Shown here piece by piece: positions 52,499-62,198 of a stretch of DNA of 64,000 bases (its first letter is position 1; every line of letters starts with the position of its first letter). The translations under genes and the position numbers were made by a program. Source of the stretch: Ammoniphilus sp. CFH 90114 (GTDB lineage Bacteria; Bacillota; Bacilli; Aneurinibacillales; RAOX-1); the NCBI RefSeq assembly GCF_004123195.1, contig NZ_SDLI01000004.1, positions 124,001 to 188,000 on the forward strand, given 5' to 3'. The notes below the pieces were generated by a model, which worked only from the letters and a program-made list of their open reading frames with translations, made no database searches and was not told the origin of the DNA.

Positions 52499-52830
52499 CG
52501 GTCTCTGTTCCTCTCCATTGATGTATCTCCTTTTTAACGTGTCCAATAGGTGTAAGTATCACTGATTCCCCATAAAATAAAGATGATTCTTTCAGTTAAA
52601 TAGACAAGGGAAGGTACAATGCTTAACACTCTTTCCATTTTCAATGATAAAGGCAGTTCTTGAAGAATATGTAAAGAAGAGCAATACCCATGGGAAGAAT
52701 CCCGTTTCTCCCCAGTAAAGAAAAAGGAATCAAGAACATCTCTTAAGACGCTCTCAATCCCCCTTTAATGAAGTAAAAAATTCAATTGCTTCTTTGAGAT
52801 CATTTGGTTTAATAGTAATGGATTTTGAAA
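52499..52830. other. Intergenic stretch without a supported gene
   Basis: One minus-strand frame is open from 52758 to 52534 (74 codons), ending in SIVPSLVYLTERIIFILWG, but it has no normal start codon placed behind its AAAGGGGG. I see no terminator or repeat here. Confidence 0.3.
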
Positions 52831-52992
52831 TTAGAAAAAATATTCTATACCGAATTGAATTATCCAAATCAGTACAGTAGTTGTTAAAACAAAAACTAAA
52901 ATATGGCTAACGGGTTGCTTCTTTCCTTCAAGGTATCTCAACAACAAGGCAAAGATAAAAATAGCAACAAGAATTTCTAAAAAAGAATCCAT
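52831..52992 (-). CDS. Small two-helix membrane protein, unknown
   Basis: 53 residues: helix one EILVAIFIFALLLRYL, a short positive loop EGKKQPVSH, helix two ILVFVLTTTVLIWIIQF, ending in IEYFF. The ATG lies behind GAGGGCTAGTCG. It has no recognised family and no clear partner: the downstream neighbour is the broken methyltransferase. Two-helix hairpins of this size are common stress or regulatory proteins, but the role is unknown. Confidence 0.5.
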   Translation of the reverse strand: MDSFLEILVAIFIFALLLRYLEGKKQPVSHILVFVLTTTVLIWIIQFGIEYFF

Positions 52993-53140
52993 CGACTAGC
53001 CCTCAATATTAAAATATAAGATACATTTTTGAGCAATTGTATCACAACAATTCCCATTTGTATCCCATAGATTAGAAGTTTATGGAGCCAGCTTAGCTCC
53101 CAATACTTGAATAGTAAAAAGGAACAGGGATCTTGCTGTT

Positions 53141-53224
53141 TTGGGCTTCCCCTGTCAGAATGAGGCTGGTATTCTGACAGACTGGTGTTTGGGGCTTCCC
53201 CTGTCAGAATAAAACCCGATTTGG
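53141..53224. repeat. Dispersed repeat, two direct copies with an inverted segment
   Basis: GGGCTTCCCCTGTCAGAAT occurs at 53143-53161 and again at 53192-53210, with the inverted ATTCTGACAG at 53171-53180 between them. The outer sequence AATGAGGCTGGTATTCTGAC is nearly repeated at 62156. The 53-bp array's neighbour at 12215 shares the CCCTGTCAGAATA part. Nothing else was seen in 52993-53351. Confidence 0.65.
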
Positions 53225-53351
53225 TTTCTCGTTGCCCTATACCGCAGTAACAAAGCAGGGAAAGATATAATCCTATCCGGTTCTACCGATCTCCGTCATA
53301 GCTAAAAAGATAAAGATTAATATACTCCCATGAATTCTAACCCTCTTCTTT

Positions 53352-53690
53352 CTACCATGCAACGGTTTTGGAAATAAAACCGTGTCCGGTTGAACCTTTT
53401 ATAAACCAGAAACTACCACTTTGGCCGATTACATTTAGCTTCTCATTCTTTTCAACTGGACCCCTTAAATATCCTTGAGCTGAAGGGATATTTAAAAGGA
53501 AAGCTTTAGGAACTTTCACTGTAACTGCCCTTGCTTTTATAGATTTGATACGTGGTTGTAACATTTTCATAAAGATAGTCATAATTTCCATCACTGTTTA
53601 TATCTCCAGAAAGCCCAATCCAACCTTCATCTTTGCGTTCAGCAATTACTTCAGTCCCATATTTCCAAGTAGCAATCAATCGATGTGCCT
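53352..53690 (-). pseudogene. Frameshifted fragment with a bacterial SH3-like domain
   Basis: Two overlapping minus-strand frames join into one protein: first RLIATWKYGTEVIAERKDEGWIGL...INSDGNYDYLYENVTTTYQIYKS, then (after a shift near 53545) ARAVTVKVPKAFLLNIPSAQGYLRGPVEKNEKLNVIG...GFISKTVAW. The second part looks like an SH3b repeat, used for wall binding. No start or signal peptide is left, so it is a decayed secreted protein. Confidence 0.6.
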
Positions 53691-53695
53691 CATAG

Positions 53696-53728
53696 AAAAA
53701 GGGACTGTTTTTTAAAAAACAGCCCCTC
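53696..53728 (-). terminator. Terminator of the PAS-GGDEF gene
   Basis: On the minus strand GGGGCTGTTTTTT pairs with AAAAAACAGTCCC, followed by five Ts, 19 bp after the gene. Confidence 0.9.
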
Positions 53729-53746
53729 CACAAATCATTGCTTTGT

Positions 53747-56734
53747 TTAGTTTGAAATTATGCTTCTTTCATAAGTTCTTACACGATTTCTACCCTCTTG
53801 CTTCGCTTGATAGAGAGCCCTATCCGCAGCTTCAACAAGATCATTTGCAGAAGTATACATAGTAGGAACCATAGTCGCTGTACCTAAACTAATCGTGACA
53901 TGATCGCTAACTTTAGAGCCGGAATGAGGTATATTTAGGGCATCAATGGCTACTCTTATTTTTTCAGCCACGTGAATGGCTCCAGCTACATCTGTTTCAG
54001 GAAGAATCACACCAAATTCTTCCCCTCCATACCGAAACACTGTATCTCCTGATCTATCAAGGCTATCTGCAACCGATTGAGCCACTTCTTTCAAGCATCC
54101 ATCTCCCGCTTGATGTCCGTACGTATCATTGTAGGCTTTAAAATGATCAATATCAATCATGATTAAGGATAGGGACGTTGAATTGCGAATCGCACGATTC
54201 CATTCCATTTCCAACATTTCATCAAAGCTACGCCTATTCCTTACTCCAGTTAAGCCATCCACCGTTGAAAGATGCTGAAGGAGCTTATTTGCTTCTTGAA
54301 GCTTTTGTTCCGTCAATTTTCGCTCCGTAATATTACGTGATACCACAATGAGTTTAGAACCTTCCAAATGGGTTTCATGCAAGACCCTTATGGATGATTC
54401 AAACCATATATATTCACCATCTTTTCTACGCATCCGGTAAGTAGAAATAATGAACCCAGTCTCCAGTAAAGTTTGATGATGTCTTTTAATAATTTCTTGG
54501 TCCTCAGGATGAATAAAATGATAGGCATCTTGGCCAACTAGTTCTTCGTTTTCATATTGAAGGATGATCTTACTAGCAGGTGAAGCATAGAGGTATTTCC
54601 CTTCAGCGTCATGTAGCGTGATCATATCGCTTGAATACTCTGCGAGCAGTCGGAAACGCTCTTCGCTTTCTTTTAGAACCTCCTCCATTTTCTTGCGTTC
54701 GGTAATATCCCGGGACACGGCATGAATTTCGTGGAGGGTACCATCTTCATTCCGTAGGGCTCTCGCTGTGGATTCAAGCCATGCATACTGACCATCCTTC
54801 CGTCGGACACGATAGCTAAAAGTAACCACATCCAATTCATTCATGACTTCAAAATGCAGTTCTGTTAAGGTTGGAAGATCTTCAGGGTGAACTTTATCAA
54901 AGACGGATTTCCCTATTAATTCCTCTGGCTCATATCCTATTAATCTTTTACATGCAGCAGATTGAAAAATATTAGTCCCATCTGCTGACATGAGTGTGAT
55001 CATATCCGAAGAATTATTGGTAATGAATCGATAACGTTCCTCACTTTCCTTTAAGGCTTTTTCTGTCCTTTTTCTTTCTGTAATATTTCTAATAATGACT
55101 TGGCTTGCATTTTTTCCCTTATAGAATGTGAAATCAGATGAAATCTCAATATCAAAAATCTGTCCCATTAGATTCCTCATTTTCAATTCTGTTGTAGCTA
55201 ATGGTTGTCTAGTTTCAAACAAGTGCTTAATTCGATTGGACATCCCCTCATGATAATCAGGATGGATAAATTCATAGATAGATTTGCCCACGATTTCATT
55301 ATAGTCTGCTCCACCAATTAAATCCGTCGCCTTATCACTTACAAATAGAATGGTATGTCCATCATGAATAAGGATCGGGTCTGGAGATAAAACAATTAAA
55401 CGTCTGTATCTCTCTTCACTTTCTCTTATTTGGTTCTCTATTTGCTTACGGTTTGTAATATCCCGAAAAATGGTTTGAGCAGCACGCTGATTTAAGTAAG
55501 TGACTGGAGCTCCTGTAACTTCTGCATCAAAGACTTCTCCATCGAATCTTACAAGTTTTTCCTCAATCCAATCTGCATTTACTCCTAACTCCTGTATGGA
55601 GTTCACGCGTTTTTGTGCAATCTGACGAAAATCTGGATGTATAAATTGCAGGATTGGTTTTCCTATCAATTTATCCTTTTGGGCTCCTAATAAAAGTTCC
55701 CTTGCTTTTGTATTATGATAGACAATTTTCCCTTGAGTGTGGACAATGATCCCTTCCGGAGATTGCTCGACTAATTGCTTATACCGTTTTTCACTATCCT
55801 TTAAAGCTTCTTCTGTCAATTTTCTTTGCGTAATATCTCTAGTTATACAGAGGAGTTCTTGAGAATCCTTCATGCTTCTTGAGGTTGTCTCCAACCAAAT
55901 ATAAGATCCGTCTTTTTGGAGAAACCGATATTGGACGCTGTAATTATCTGGTGTACTCATTATCGTCTCATGAGATATCTTAATCTTTTCCAAATCATCC
56001 GGAAGGTAGTAATCATAAGGATTTTTTCCTATCAGTTCTGCCACTTCATATCCTAGAATACTTCTACAAGAAGGCGATATGTATTTAAAAGTACCGTCTG
56101 CATGATGAGTAGATATGAGATCCATGGAATTATCAGCTATCATTTTATAATGCATAATTGAACGGTGATTTTCATTGGACGTTTTAATGTATTCGGCAAA
56201 AAAATAGGTAAAAATACCTGCAATCAACGATATGAACCAATAATTATATAGAATAAATTCGATAGAACCTGTATCATTTTTTGAAAAGAAATAGATTACA
56301 GCTGAGCTGATCGAAACATAGGAGACATTCATCAAAACGTACTTAACTATTTTGGATATATTTCTACTAGAATAAAAACCAAATAGAATCCCCATGACAA
56401 TCGCTACCGTTCCAGCAGTAAGGGAAGCAGCATTTGCCCCATATAGCAATACGCGCATGACTCCAATAATCATCCCCGAAACAATCGATGATACAGGCCC
56501 ACCAAAAATTCCAGCCACAACCAAAGCTAAATGTCTTAGATCTACGATGACAATATCCGTGACGTGAATTGTACTAACCATTAATAAGGTTCCGAGTATT
56601 CCTGCCCCGAGTCCTGCATAAATCCTTGTCATGACTGGTACATTCAAATCTAAGGGTCTATCCTGAAAAAACTTCCCTGCAATATATAAGAGAGCTGCTG
56701 TAATGGCTAGGTTATTTAATAAATCAATATACAT
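53747..56734 (-). CDS. Membrane diguanylate cyclase with five PAS domains
   Basis: 995 residues. An N-terminal 5TM-LytS-like domain (about residues 1-190, with DLRHLALVVAGIFGGPVSSIVSGMIIGVMR) is followed by five PAS/PAC units, each ending in an ITxRK-like junction, and a GGDEF domain with the intact RYGGEEF active site. RSGD, five residues before GGEEF, fits the inhibitory I-site. It makes cyclic di-GMP in response to signals read by the membrane or PAS domains. The ATG at 56734 follows GGAGGCAAGTTT. No EAL domain is present. Confidence 0.93.
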   Translation of the reverse strand: MYIDLLNNLAITAALLYIAGKFFQDRPLDLNVPVMTRIYAGLGAGILGTLLMVSTIHVTDIVIVDLRHLALVVAGIFGGPVSSIVSGMIIGVMRVLLYGANAASLTAGTVAIVMGILFGFYSSRNISKIVKYVLMNVSYVSISSAVIYFFSKNDTGSIEFILYNYWFISLIAGIFTYFFAEYIKTSNENHRSIMHYKMIADNSMDLISTHHADGTFKYISPSCRSILGYEVAELIGKNPYDYYLPDDLEKIKISHETIMSTPDNYSVQYRFLQKDGSYIWLETTSRSMKDSQELLCITRDITQRKLTEEALKDSEKRYKQLVEQSPEGIIVHTQGKIVYHNTKARELLLGAQKDKLIGKPILQFIHPDFRQIAQKRVNSIQELGVNADWIEEKLVRFDGEVFDAEVTGAPVTYLNQRAAQTIFRDITNRKQIENQIRESEERYRRLIVLSPDPILIHDGHTILFVSDKATDLIGGADYNEIVGKSIYEFIHPDYHEGMSNRIKHLFETRQPLATTELKMRNLMGQIFDIEISSDFTFYKGKNASQVIIRNITERKRTEKALKESEERYRFITNNSSDMITLMSADGTNIFQSAACKRLIGYEPEELIGKSVFDKVHPEDLPTLTELHFEVMNELDVVTFSYRVRRKDGQYAWLESTARALRNEDGTLHEIHAVSRDITERKKMEEVLKESEERFRLLAEYSSDMITLHDAEGKYLYASPASKIILQYENEELVGQDAYHFIHPEDQEIIKRHHQTLLETGFIISTYRMRRKDGEYIWFESSIRVLHETHLEGSKLIVVSRNITERKLTEQKLQEANKLLQHLSTVDGLTGVRNRRSFDEMLEMEWNRAIRNSTSLSLIMIDIDHFKAYNDTYGHQAGDGCLKEVAQSVADSLDRSGDTVFRYGGEEFGVILPETDVAGAIHVAEKIRVAIDALNIPHSGSKVSDHVTISLGTATMVPTMYTSANDLVEAADRALYQAKQEGRNRVRTYERSIISN

Positions 56735-56869
56735 AAACTTGCCTCCGGTAAATCCATTTGAAATCCCTCTATTATGTTTCAAAAGTGATATACCTATTTT
56801 AGTTTACTTTCTAATATTTTCATATTAATAAATGTGAAGATATGTTGAACTACTCATGGTTCATTTCTC

Positions 56870-57553
56870 TCAGCGAACACTAATGGTTAATTTCTCCGTT
56901 TTCTCACTGACAAAGGCATAAAGAATCTGCTTTAATTCAACATTTTCCTCGTTCAATTTTTCCAATAGCCATTGTTTGCTCTTTTTTTGTTCTTTCAGAT
57001 TATTATGCTGGATCTTTCCATCAATAACAACAGAGATGGGCATTCCATCATCATCGATGTCAAGATTCAAGTGCTGTACCGTGACAGGCGTATTTTCCGA
57101 TTTTGGGATAACGCTGATTTCCCCAATCGGTTCAAGAACGGCATAGTCGATATCCGATATTTTAGGATAGCCCCGGCTTCTCAAGATGGATAGAAGTTGG
57201 GCTACGGAGATTCTCGCCTTCTCCAATTGGTCTTCTAAGATTTTCCCCCGTTTGATCAGGATCGTTGGCTTGCCCAGGAAGAATCGATTAAAGATTTGAT
57301 TCAATGTCAGCTTTGCGAAAATAATATGCAGAACTACAAGAATTCCTAATACCTGAAGTGTTGGTTTGATCTCCGTACTAATTAAAGGCTCGGAGGCTAC
57401 TGTTCCGATGATTATGATGGCTACCAAGTCATAAGGTGTCATTTGGACGATCGTGGACTTCCCCATTAATCGCATGATAGCTATGGTAATGAGATAGAGC
57501 GATAGGATTTTTATGAACAGCATAAGTGCCTCCGAATGAAAGATTGTAAACAT
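56870..57553 (-). CDS. DUF421 (YetF/YcaP-like) membrane protein
   Basis: 227 residues: three N-terminal helices (ALMLFIKILSLYLITIAIMRLMGK, TPYDLVAIIIIGTVASEPL, VLGILVVLHIIFAKL) and a cytoplasmic DUF421 domain with GKPTILIKRGKILEDQLEKARISVAQLLSILRSRGY and VLEPIGEISVIPK. Such proteins are common in spore-formers and of unknown function. It has its own promoter region and no operon partner. Confidence 0.88.
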   Translation of the reverse strand: MFTIFHSEALMLFIKILSLYLITIAIMRLMGKSTIVQMTPYDLVAIIIIGTVASEPLISTEIKPTLQVLGILVVLHIIFAKLTLNQIFNRFFLGKPTILIKRGKILEDQLEKARISVAQLLSILRSRGYPKISDIDYAVLEPIGEISVIPKSENTPVTVQHLNLDIDDDGMPISVVIDGKIQHNNLKEQKKSKQWLLEKLNEENVELKQILYAFVSEKTEKLTISVR

Positions 57554-57775
57554 GATGAGATTGGAAACTCAAACCCCATCCATTGTTTGTAGTAATTTTA
57601 TTTTCCCATAAAATGGCCATTTTTATTAAGCTATTCTGCCCTTTAGTGGAGTCCCTTTTACAAAAGTAAAAGAATGCCCAAGTATCCCCATAGACGATAT
57701 TGGTTCCGTTAGGGAAACAAAAAGGTGGCAACAGCCCCATTTAATAGGTACCTATCACCACCTGTATATTGAAAA

Positions 57776-58987
57776 TTATTCGGGTTGATTTAGTCTAAGC
57801 CAATCTTGATAATTCTTCACAATCGGCAAATGAGCTTGATCCCATTCTAGGTATTTCATGGCATGAGATGTATTAAACAGTACCACCTCATCCGTCGGCC
57901 GAATCCATCCCTGATCAAGCAAACGTGTCAATCCAGCCCACGTTGCCGCTCCTTCTGGCGAGGATGAAATGCCTTGTGTGCCAAACGAGCGTTGAGCATT
58001 TTGGATCTCTTCGGGAGAGACGGCTACAGCGGTGCCGCCAGATTGACGGAGAATAGAAACAATCCATTCCCCGTCCGGTGGATGGGGAACCCGCATTCCG
58101 GTTGGATTGGAGGTAACCTCATGAAACTGGGGCTGGAATTTCCCCTTGCTCTCCATAGTCTTAACAATAGGTTGACAACCCATTTCCTGTACACTCACCA
58201 TCCGAGGCAAATCTCCCTGGATAAATCCCAATTTCTTCAATTGCTGAAATGCATTCCACATTCCGATGACACCAGAACCACCGCCTGTCGGATAAATAAT
58301 CACATCGGGAAGCTTCCACCCTAACTGCTCAGCCAGCTCCAATCCCATCGTTTTTTTTCCTTCAGCCCTTCCAGGTTCTTTCAGCGTCCCAACGTGGTAC
58401 CAACCTTGCTTTTGCTCACCTTCCACAATAATTTGACCTGCATCGTGGATCAACCCATCCACCAAGAACGTTTGAGCCCCGTAATGACAACATTCCTCAG
58501 CAATCAGCCCTGGACAATCTTGGGGTAGGAAGACATAGGCTTCCATTCCTGCATGAGCAGCATAGGCTAATAAGGCTGAAGCTGCGTTGCCATTGGAGTT
58601 CACCGCCACCTTTTTTATGCCATGCTCTTTTGCAATGGAAAGAGCAGCAGAAAACCCACGTGATTTAAAGCTGCGGGTAGGGTTCTGTTCTTCCCTTTTT
58701 ACCCAGAGCTTTTGTAGGGGGAAGGTTCGTTCAGCATGATGCAATCGAATCAAAGGGGTCCAGCCTTCACCCAAGGAAACAATATTCTCCTCCTTTGCAA
58801 CAGGCAAAAGTTCTACATATCTCCACATATTGGTTGCTCGCTCTTTCAAGCTTTCTTTAGTCAAGGTTCGACTAACAGCATCAAGATCATAATCTACTAA
58901 CAATGTTCCACCACAGCTGCACTTCGTTTCTTTTATCTTAAATGGCTTTTGCTTCCCACAAATTTTACAGGTTAATCCGAAAGACAC
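57776..58987 (-). CDS. thrC: Threonine synthase-like PLP enzyme with zinc ribbon
   Basis: 403 residues. An N-terminal zinc-ribbon (CKICGKQKPF...KCSCGGTL) precedes a fold II PLP domain with the Lys in NPTRSFKSRGFSAAL, the phosphate-binding NSNGNAASAL and PTGGGSGVIGMW loops and a final NTSHAMKY. The Lys loop differs from the usual NPTGSFKDRG of threonine synthase, so a related activity is possible. GTG start after AGGAGG. No other threonine genes are adjacent. Confidence 0.75.
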   Translation of the reverse strand: MSFGLTCKICGKQKPFKIKETKCSCGGTLLVDYDLDAVSRTLTKESLKERATNMWRYVELLPVAKEENIVSLGEGWTPLIRLHHAERTFPLQKLWVKREEQNPTRSFKSRGFSAALSIAKEHGIKKVAVNSNGNAASALLAYAAHAGMEAYVFLPQDCPGLIAEECCHYGAQTFLVDGLIHDAGQIIVEGEQKQGWYHVGTLKEPGRAEGKKTMGLELAEQLGWKLPDVIIYPTGGGSGVIGMWNAFQQLKKLGFIQGDLPRMVSVQEMGCQPIVKTMESKGKFQPQFHEVTSNPTGMRVPHPPDGEWIVSILRQSGGTAVAVSPEEIQNAQRSFGTQGISSSPEGAATWAGLTRLLDQGWIRPTDEVVLFNTSHAMKYLEWDQAHLPIVKNYQDWLRLNQPE

Positions 58988-59165
58988 GACGAGAACCTCC
59001 TATCACCCAATTAGCTTTTACTAGATTATGAAGGAGTCTGAAAAGTGTGATAGTTAGCCTAAATTATACAAACTTCAGCTCATGAACATTCATTTTTGCC
59101 TCTTTTACATAGTCTGTTGTAGAGAATAATGAACATATGGACAGAAATGAGGCGATTCCTAAGAA

Positions 59166-59570
59166 ATGAATAGGCTCATGTGCAAGGGGAAAATTCATCG
59201 AGCAACCGTTACGGAAGCGAGTCTAGATTATGTCGGGAGCATTACCATTGATGCTCTTTTAATGAAAATGGCCAATATTCATCCATACGAGATGGTACAA
59301 GTAACCAGTCTGCGAAACGCAACACGCTGGAAAACCTACGCCATACCGGCTCAAGAAGGATCGGGGAAGATTTGTTTAAACGGTCCTCCTGCTCATCTAT
59401 TTGAGCCTGGAGATCTTGTAATTATCTTAAGCATGGGACTCTTCGATGAAGAGGAAGTAAAAAAACTTGTTCCCAAAGTCGTTTTTGTTGATAACAAAAA
59501 TCAGATCACACATTATGAGGATCACCCGTTGTTTACTGAAGACGGGGAAGTGAATTGGAGTGGCTTATAG
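59166..59570 (+). CDS. panD: Aspartate 1-decarboxylase (PanD)
   Basis: Makes beta-alanine for pantothenate and CoA from L-aspartate. The 134 residues begin like the family (MNRLMCKGKIHRATVTEASLDYVGS) and Gly24-Ser25 is the self-cleavage site that yields the pyruvoyl group. The region NGPPAHLFEPGDLVIILSMG follows. The protein has a modest C-terminal tail. It overlaps the next gene by 11 bp. panB and panC are not in the window. Confidence 0.92.
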   Translation: MNRLMCKGKIHRATVTEASLDYVGSITIDALLMKMANIHPYEMVQVTSLRNATRWKTYAIPAQEGSGKICLNGPPAHLFEPGDLVIILSMGLFDEEEVKKLVPKVVFVDNKNQITHYEDHPLFTEDGEVNWSGL

Positions 59571-60297
59571 TCGAAGCAAACTGAACAAACATAACCTGAT
59601 GGCAAAATCCTCTTCTTTAAATTCCGCCCTTCCTCAAACTAGATCCCTATCTAAAGACAATTTTATATCCCTGCTAAAAAAATACCGAGATGTCATTGTC
59701 AAACCATCCATCGGATCAGGCGGCGTTGGCGTCATGTCAGTTTCTTCCCTAAACAATGGAAAATACAAGATTCAATTTGAAAAAACCATTAAAATGGTCA
59801 AAGGACTTCAATCCGCCTATTCCTTTATTCGGAACAGCACAAATGGAAGTCCCTATATCGTGCAACAGAAAATAACCTTGGCGAAAGTTGGAAGGATGCC
59901 TTTTGATGCTCGTGTGATGATCCAAAGAAATAAGAATTCAGATTGGATCATTACGGGTAAATTAGCAAAAATAGCAGGCGCTGGCTATATTGTCACCAAC
60001 GTCGCACGCAGTAGAGGGAGAGTCATTCCTTTATCCTCAGCGATAAGACAATCCAATTTACGAGGAAAATCATCCAGTCAAATCCAGAGCCAAATGGATT
60101 CGATTTCTCTAAAAGTTGCAAAACAACTGCAAAAGTATTATCGAATTGATACGGTGGGGTTGGATCTGGGAGTCGATCCAAATGGCAAGGTGTGGATAAT
60201 AGAGGCGAACTTTACTCCGATTATATCATTATTTTTAAGATTAAAGGATAAATCGATTTACAGGAAGATTAAGAACTATCGATTAAAACGTTACTGA
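59560..60297 (+). CDS. YheC/YheD-like ATP-grasp protein (endospore coat-associated family)
   Basis: 245 residues. The ATP-grasp fold is seen in VIVKPSIGSGGVGVMSV, YIVQQKITL, FDARVMIQRN and the metal-binding VGLDLGVDPNGKVWIIEANF. YheC/D proteins occur in spore-formers and are linked to the spore coat; the ligated substrate is not known. The GTG at 59560 overlaps the panD end and lies nine bases after GGGGAAG, so the two genes are translationally coupled, an unusual pairing. Confidence 0.85.
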   Translation: MAYSRSKLNKHNLMAKSSSLNSALPQTRSLSKDNFISLLKKYRDVIVKPSIGSGGVGVMSVSSLNNGKYKIQFEKTIKMVKGLQSAYSFIRNSTNGSPYIVQQKITLAKVGRMPFDARVMIQRNKNSDWIITGKLAKIAGAGYIVTNVARSRGRVIPLSSAIRQSNLRGKSSSQIQSQMDSISLKVAKQLQKYYRIDTVGLDLGVDPNGKVWIIEANFTPIISLFLRLKDKSIYRKIKNYRLKRY

Positions 60298-60336
60298 ATA
60301 GTCCCTATAGACACTTCCTATTTCTAAAAGCAATAA

Positions 60337-60366
60337 AATCCCCACTTCTATAAAGTAGTGGGGATT
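60337..60366. terminator. Bidirectional terminator
   Basis: AATCCCCACT/AGTGGGGATT, ten perfect pairs, between the convergent ATP-grasp and GT-C genes. T-rich sequence follows on the minus strand. Confidence 0.8.
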
Positions 60367-60470
60367 AGTTGTCATAGTAAGATTATATCTCAATCTTTTT
60401 TTTCACCCTGGTGCGATTACAACATTGTTTCCAAAAATAATCTGTTTAGCGTATTCTCTACCCAGACTCC

Positions 60471-61892
60471 TCATTGCTCTTTAACTAATCGAAGCGATCC
60501 GCTGCGGTAACAGGTACTCGCCAGAATGCAGACAAACGGCATGACCGGAAGATGGTAACGCGGCTGAACTTCATAAAATAGATGGAAAACAAACGTAATG
60601 AGAATAAATCCCGTCATCAGGATCATGCCCCAATGATTCGACCGGAGGGTAAGGATGACGCCCACAAAGGCAAAACACCAAAGATAAAAATAATAAGCAT
60701 TATGAGCCCTATGAAGAAAGTCGAATAAGGTGCTGTGCTTTCCCTCCCTAAACAACTGAGACTCCTTCGTTGACCAACTCAACAGATGATCGTTTGCCCA
60801 CATTCGATCGAATTTTTCCCCTAATGCGAAATGAAGGAAGCGCCTTGGCTCTAGCAGAATTCTAGAAATGGCTTCTTCTTTAGCTTTTTGCATGATCGCC
60901 AGATGGTCCAGTGATTCTCCTGCCCTTTTCCCCTCTTGATACAAGTTCATCACTTCCGCCTTATTATAAGTGCCGTTTGTCGCTTGGCTTGTTCCAAAAA
61001 GCAGAACGATATCTCCCCACGGATTACTGGTGATCGAAATCATCCCGTATTTCTCATAATTCCAAACGACCTGCGGGAAAACCGTAACGGCAAAAGAAAA
61101 GGTAATCATTACACTCATGATCATACGCTTAGACATCGTAAACTTGGGCTTGGGAATCATCCACAAAACACTGCCCATGATCAAAAGATAAAGAATTGAA
61201 ACATTCCTCGATAAATAGGCGACCCCACAGCATAAACCGCACAAAATCAGTTTCAATACAATCAATGAGTCCGTTTCATACATAATGGAAAAAAAGAAAT
61301 AGACCGTCAACAAGATGAACGTCATCATTAACACTTCTGAACTGATCACAGAGGTAAAACTGATCCCACCTGGGTAAAAAGCATAGAGATACGAAGCCAC
61401 CCAGCTTTTCTCGTTGCGCGTAAGCATCCACACTATTCGGTAAACTAGCCATACTTGAAGTCCCGCCAAGGCGGAATTAGCCACATAGGCCAGCCAAACC
61501 CCATCGACCAACCTTCGCATCATGCTATAATACAAGATCGATGCTGGAGCCTTGCTTTCAAAAATAGAGGAAAGACCTTGAGCTACAAAATAAGCTTTTT
61601 CCCAAAAGGTCAAGAAATCACTCATAGGCTGGGTTTGGACAAGGAAACACCATATCATTCGGACAAAAACGGAAGCTAAAACGATTAAAAATACAAGATA
61701 TTTCTGGTGATTCAACCGAGTTTGAATGAAAAAGGGAACTAAAAAAAGAATCAAGACCAAAGAAAACTCGAGTAACCCATCCCTAAACAACCTGTGATAA
61801 GAAATAAAGCGCAAGAGCAGCCAACTCGAGAATAAAATAAAGGAAATTGAAAACATCTTTTGAAGGATGCCCGATGGCGTTAATGTTTTCAT
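60471..61892 (-). CDS. GT-C-fold glycosyltransferase-like membrane protein (family 39-like)
   Basis: 473 residues with about 11 to 12 helices. The first outer loop has the acidic motif PMSDFLTFWEKA, in the place where GT39/ArnT-like enzymes carry the catalytic Asp; a large loop near residues 290-370 and the closing YEVQPRYHLPVMPFV also fit. It would move a sugar from a lipid carrier to a wall, lipid or protein acceptor outside the membrane. It is monocistronic. Confidence 0.75.
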   Translation of the reverse strand: MKTLTPSGILQKMFSISFILFSSWLLLRFISYHRLFRDGLLEFSLVLILFLVPFFIQTRLNHQKYLVFLIVLASVFVRMIWCFLVQTQPMSDFLTFWEKAYFVAQGLSSIFESKAPASILYYSMMRRLVDGVWLAYVANSALAGLQVWLVYRIVWMLTRNEKSWVASYLYAFYPGGISFTSVISSEVLMMTFILLTVYFFFSIMYETDSLIVLKLILCGLCCGVAYLSRNVSILYLLIMGSVLWMIPKPKFTMSKRMIMSVMITFSFAVTVFPQVVWNYEKYGMISITSNPWGDIVLLFGTSQATNGTYNKAEVMNLYQEGKRAGESLDHLAIMQKAKEEAISRILLEPRRFLHFALGEKFDRMWANDHLLSWSTKESQLFREGKHSTLFDFLHRAHNAYYFYLWCFAFVGVILTLRSNHWGMILMTGFILITFVFHLFYEVQPRYHLPVMPFVCILASTCYRSGSLRLVKEQ

Positions 61893-62154
61893 CGTTTTTT
61901 CACCTTGGATTATTTTGTCGTTAGGACTAATTTATCCAGATTCTACCATTCAAACTCGAGTTTAAGAAAAAATACTACTTAATAAAAGGAATTACTGCTT
62001 CTATGTAGGAATACTGCTCATCTGGGGAAAGAATGGGACATATTAACCAACTCGTTCAGTTATTCTGCCCAATACTACAATAGGAGCCTCTCGGAGAGAT
62101 TGACAGGATATCTTGACACGGATGACAAAATTCTGCGATCAACTTTGGGATTTC

Positions 62155-62177
62155 AAATGAGGCTCGTATTCGGACAG
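62155..62177. repeat. Further copy of the dispersed repeat
   Basis: AATGAGGCTCGTATTCGGAC then AG differs at two places from the sequence at 53158-53180. The rest of 61893-62198 has no gene or hairpin that I can support. Confidence 0.5.
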
Positions 62178-62198
62178 AGCAAGCCTTCCGTCGATGTA

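Noticed and set aside
52534-52758. 74-codon open stretch before the broken methyltransferase
   Set aside because: It needs an ATT start placed directly on its ribosome site; an internal ATG has none.
57429-57740. 103-codon minus-strand frame overlapping DUF421
   Set aside because: It is a shadow of the DUF421 gene in another frame with no motif.
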